A stretch of DNA of 64,000 bases, taken from NCBI RefSeq assembly GCF_017815535.1, contig NZ_CP072596.1, forward strand, positions 1,488,001 through 1,552,000, given 5' to 3'. A program made the position numbers and the translations under genes. The notes under the pieces were generated by a model. That model was not told the DNA's origin. It worked only from the letters and a program-made list of their open reading frames with translations, and searched no databases. Below, piece after piece: positions 61,782 to 64,000 of the stretch. The stretch comes from Tessaracoccus sp. MC1865 (GTDB taxonomy: Bacteria; Actinomycetota; Actinomycetes; Propionibacteriales; Propionibacteriaceae). Position 1 is the first letter of the stretch. Each line of letters opens with the position of its first letter.

Positions 61782-62081
61782 ATGCTCGCCATCAGTCGCT
61801 TCTCCTCACCCGGCCCGTCCTTTGCCGCGGACGCCGCCGGCGCCGTCGAGTGGTGGTCCCAGCGGCCTGGCTGCCTCAGCATGGACCTGGTGCAGAACCT
61901 CGACGAACCTGAGTTGTGGGCACTGGTCTCGCGGTGGGAGTCGGTGGGTGCCTACCGCCGCTCCTTCAACGGTTTCGACGCCAAGATGCTGCTCACGCCG
62001 CTGCTGTCGCGGGCGCTGGACGAGCCCAGCGCGTACCTGCCGCCCGATGAACTGGGCGAGAACGTCCCCAGGGGCCTCTGA
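61782..62081 (+). CDS. Antibiotic biosynthesis monooxygenase (ABM) domain protein
   Basis: A 99-residue protein. The pattern RPGCLSMDLVQNLDEPELWALVSRWESVGAYRRSF is the ABM beta-sandwich signature, and LLSRALDEPSAY follows. Small ABM proteins act as heme-degrading or quinone-modifying enzymes, or have no known activity; the reaction here is unknown. TACGGT (61770-61775) lies six bases before the ATG. The promoter overlaps that of znuA on the other strand. Confidence 0.8.
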   Translation: MLAISRFSSPGPSFAADAAGAVEWWSQRPGCLSMDLVQNLDEPELWALVSRWESVGAYRRSFNGFDAKMLLTPLLSRALDEPSAYLPPDELGENVPRGL

Positions 62082-62145
62082 CTTTTCGGCGGACCGGCGG
62101 GGCGCGGTTAGACTGGTCCGTCGCCGATCCCGAGGACCCCACCAC

Positions 62146-63297
62146 ATGACCGTCAACGCCGCACCCCTCCGCCTGCATGCGCCCAGCAACCCCGACGCCG
62201 TCGTCGTCGAGTTGCCGGTGGTGCTGGCGCCGATGGCCGGTGTGACGAACGCGGCCTACCGTCAACTGTGCCGTGAGCAGGGTGCGGGCCTGTACGTCTG
62301 CGAGATGATCACCTCCCGCGGCCTGGTCGTCGGCGACCAGAAGACCCGCGACATGCTGCAGTTCGACCCCGGGGAGACCACGCGCTCAGTTCAGCTCTAC
62401 GGGGTGGACGCCGACGCCATGGCGGGCGCTGCGCGCGTCCTGATCCGCGAGCACAGCGTGGACCACATCGACCTCAACTTCGGTTGCCCCGTGCCCAAGG
62501 TGACCCGGAAGGGCGGCGGAGGCGTGCTGCCGTACAAGCGCGACCGCCTCCGCGCCATCGTCCGCGAAACAGTTAGGGCCGCGGACGAATTCGGCGTGCC
62601 GGTGACCATCAAGACGCGCATCGGCATCGACCAGGACCACGAGACCTTCCTCGACGCCGGCCGCATCGCGCAGGAAGAGGGCGCGGCCGCCATCGCCCTG
62701 CACGGGCGCACGGTGCAGCAGGCGTACTCGGGTGAGGCCGACTGGGCGCGCATCAAGGAACTCGTCGATGAGGTCGACATCCCCGTGCTGGGCAACGGCG
62801 ACATCTGGGAGGCCGAGGACGCCCTGCGCATGATGGCCGAGACGGGTTGCGACGGCGTGGTCATCGGCCGCGGCTGCCTGGGGCGGCCCTGGCTCTTCGG
62901 CGACCTGGCCGCCGCGTTCCGCGGCGAGGGCCGACGCCTGCGTCCCTCGCTGGGCGAGGTGGGCCAGATGCTCCTGCGCCACGCCGAACTGCTCGCGAGG
63001 GTGATGGGTCCCCGGGGCATCGTGGACCTGCGCAAGCACATGGCGTGGTACTTCAAGGGCTATCCGGTGGGCGAGCTGCGCCGCCGGTTCGCCATGGTGG
63101 CCTCGATGGCCGAACTCGAAGAGCTGGTCGGGTTGCTGGACGCCGGTGCGGAGTTCCCGGTGGCCGAACTGGGCACCCCGCGTGGGCGCCAGGGATCGCC
63201 GCGGGGCAAAGTCGTGCTGCCGCACGGATGGTACGACGACACCTCGGGGTGCGACCTGGATCTGTCCGAGGCGGAGCTCGACGTTTCAGGCGGTTAG
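62146..63297 (+). CDS. dusB: tRNA-dihydrouridine synthase
   Basis: A 383-residue flavoenzyme. APMAGVTNAAYRQL is the FMN-binding start, YVCEMITSRGLV follows, IDLNFGCPVPKVTRKGGGG holds the catalytic cysteine, and PVLGNGDIWEAEDAL and VVIGRGCLGRPWLFGDL complete the family pattern. It reduces uridines in tRNA D-loops. ATG 62146 has GAGGA about nine bases upstream, and TAGACT (62109-62114) is the probable -10. Family members DusA, B and C are not distinguished with certainty here. Confidence 0.93.
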   Translation: MTVNAAPLRLHAPSNPDAVVVELPVVLAPMAGVTNAAYRQLCREQGAGLYVCEMITSRGLVVGDQKTRDMLQFDPGETTRSVQLYGVDADAMAGAARVLIREHSVDHIDLNFGCPVPKVTRKGGGGVLPYKRDRLRAIVRETVRAADEFGVPVTIKTRIGIDQDHETFLDAGRIAQEEGAAAIALHGRTVQQAYSGEADWARIKELVDEVDIPVLGNGDIWEAEDALRMMAETGCDGVVIGRGCLGRPWLFGDLAAAFRGEGRRLRPSLGEVGQMLLRHAELLARVMGPRGIVDLRKHMAWYFKGYPVGELRRRFAMVASMAELEELVGLLDAGAEFPVAELGTPRGRQGSPRGKVVLPHGWYDDTSGCDLDLSEAELDVSGG

Positions 63298-63310
63298 TCC
63301 AACCCCCCGC

Positions 63311-63371
63311 GAGCCCCCAGAGCCGTCATCTGTAGGTTTGACGCACCCGGCCCTCCTCCAGGGGGCTCTGG
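63311..63371. promoter_or_regulatory. Inverted repeats bracketing the gltA promoter
   Basis: GAGCCCCC (63311-63318) is complementary to GGGGGCTC (63361-63368), and CCAGAGCC (63317-63324) to GGCTCTGG (63364-63371). A TAGGTT -10 element (63333-63338) lies between the arms, so the left arms fall upstream of transcription. The repeats may bind a regulator, or the left half may belong to a dusB terminator. Confidence 0.4.
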
Positions 63372-63385
63372 ACATGGAGGTGCCC

Positions 63386-64000
63386 ATGCAGGAATACGCC
63401 ACCATCACCATCGACGGCGCCGAGCACCGGCTGCCGATCGTCACCGGATCAGAGGGGGAGCGCGCCATCGACATCGCGCGCCTCAGGCAGGACACCGGTC
63501 TCATCACCCTGGACCCGGGTTATGCGAACACCGGCTCGGCGCAGTCGGCCATCACCTTCATCGACGGGGAGAAGGGCATCCTGCGCTACCGCGGTGTGCC
63601 GATCGAGGACCTGGCCGAACGCTCCAGCTTCATCGAGACCGCCGAACTACTGATCTTCGGCGAGCTCCCCGACGAGGACGAACGGGCCAACTTCCGCTCG
63701 CTGCTCACGGAGAATTCCGCGCTGCACCGCGACATGCGCAAGCACTTCGACGGTTTCCCGGTCAACGCGCACCCGATGAGCATCCTGTCCTCGATGATCA
63801 ACGCCCTGCAGGCCCACGACATGCCGGAGCACGGCTTCACCTCCGGCAACGGATTCCGTGAGGCGGCCGCGAGCCTGCTCGCGAAGACCCGCACGATCGC
63901 CGCAGCCTCCTACAAGTCCCACGTCGGGCAGCCCATCGCCTACCCCCGCTACGACCTCCCGTACGCGGAGAACTTCCTCCACATGATGTTCTCCGTGCCG
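63386..64000 (+). CDS. gltA: Citrate synthase, N-terminal part (runs off the window)
   Basis: The first 205 residues, still open at the right edge. GLITLDPGYANTGSAQSAITFIDGEKGILRYRG is the start of type II citrate synthases, and LIFGELPDEDE and GFPVNAHPMSILSSMI follow. The catalytic histidines lie beyond the window. It condenses acetyl-CoA and oxaloacetate at the entry to the TCA cycle. ATG 63386 has GGAGG five bases upstream and is preferred over the in-frame ATG at 63374. Confidence 0.95.
   Translation, partial: MQEYATITIDGAEHRLPIVTGSEGERAIDIARLRQDTGLITLDPGYANTGSAQSAITFIDGEKGILRYRGVPIEDLAERSSFIETAELLIFGELPDEDERANFRSLLTENSALHRDMRKHFDGFPVNAHPMSILSSMINALQAHDMPEHGFTSGNGFREAAASLLAKTRTIAAASYKSHVGQPIAYPRYDLPYAENFLHMMFSVP

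Overview
The window is a gene-dense, high-G+C chromosomal segment (about two-thirds G+C by eye) with many GTG starts. Its protein families are typical of Actinomycetota: DUF3097, DUF4192, DUF5709 and DUF3516 proteins, an actinobacterial-type LeuA and a long-form UppS. Gene content and order suggest Propionibacteriales, probably a Tessaracoccus-like Propionibacteriaceae; the genus is inference. I see no transposase, integrase, prophage or CRISPR array. One tRNA gene is present.

Layout. 1-8.8 kb: the 3' end of a HemD-like gene, tRNA-Ala(GGC), a thioredoxin plus four-helix membrane protein pair behind a CsoR/CstR-like operator, an SDR oxidoreductase, a Pit phosphate transporter, a YgjP-type metallopeptidase, an L,D-transpeptidase lipoprotein and a NIPA-like transporter. 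8.8-24.7 kb: a PfkB kinase, leuS, comEA-comEC, an inserted Gfo/Idh dehydrogenase, holA, rpsT, lepA, and divergent hrpB/hemW. 24.7-33.4 kb: an accessory block with an NMT1-type ABC importer whose two permeases are fused, a glycosyltransferase / CDP-alcohol phosphotransferase pair, a GntR(YtrA)-controlled ABC exporter, DUF3097 and an inositol-monophosphatase-like enzyme. 33.4-44.7 kb: an MBL hydrolase and hrcA sharing a CIRCE element, dnaJ, rsmE, tgt, a queuosine-precursor transporter, phoH, ybeY, an APC permease, a CNNM/CorC protein and era. 44.7-50.8 kb: a sugar ABC importer without its own ATPase and an ABC-2 exporter. 50.8-64 kb: leuA with a leader peptide, a DUF3516 helicase, a thioesterase, divergent uppS/recO, a HAD phosphatase, a Zur-znuABC zinc operon, an ABM-family protein, dusB and the start of citrate synthase.

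The backbone leuS-comEA-comEC-holA-rpsT-lepA-hemW-hrcA-dnaJ-rsmE-phoH-ybeY-cnnM-era-leuA-recO-uppS is a familiar actinobacterial housekeeping chain (translation, protein folding, RNA maturation, DNA uptake). Transport and accessory modules are inserted between its links.

The clearest regulatory signals are a Zur box overlapping the znuA promoter and start codon, a CIRCE element between hrcA and an MBL gene, a 24-bp perfect palindrome before the GntR operon, a Leu-codon leader peptide before leuA, a CsoR-like operator on trxA, and a 16-bp perfect hairpin between a sugar-binding protein gene and its permease genes. About sixteen coding starts have a TANNNT -10 element 6 or 7 nt upstream and no Shine-Dalgarno, which implies widespread leaderless transcription. 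The best candidate for an undescribed system is the operator-controlled thioredoxin plus CPVC membrane protein pair at 710-1599.
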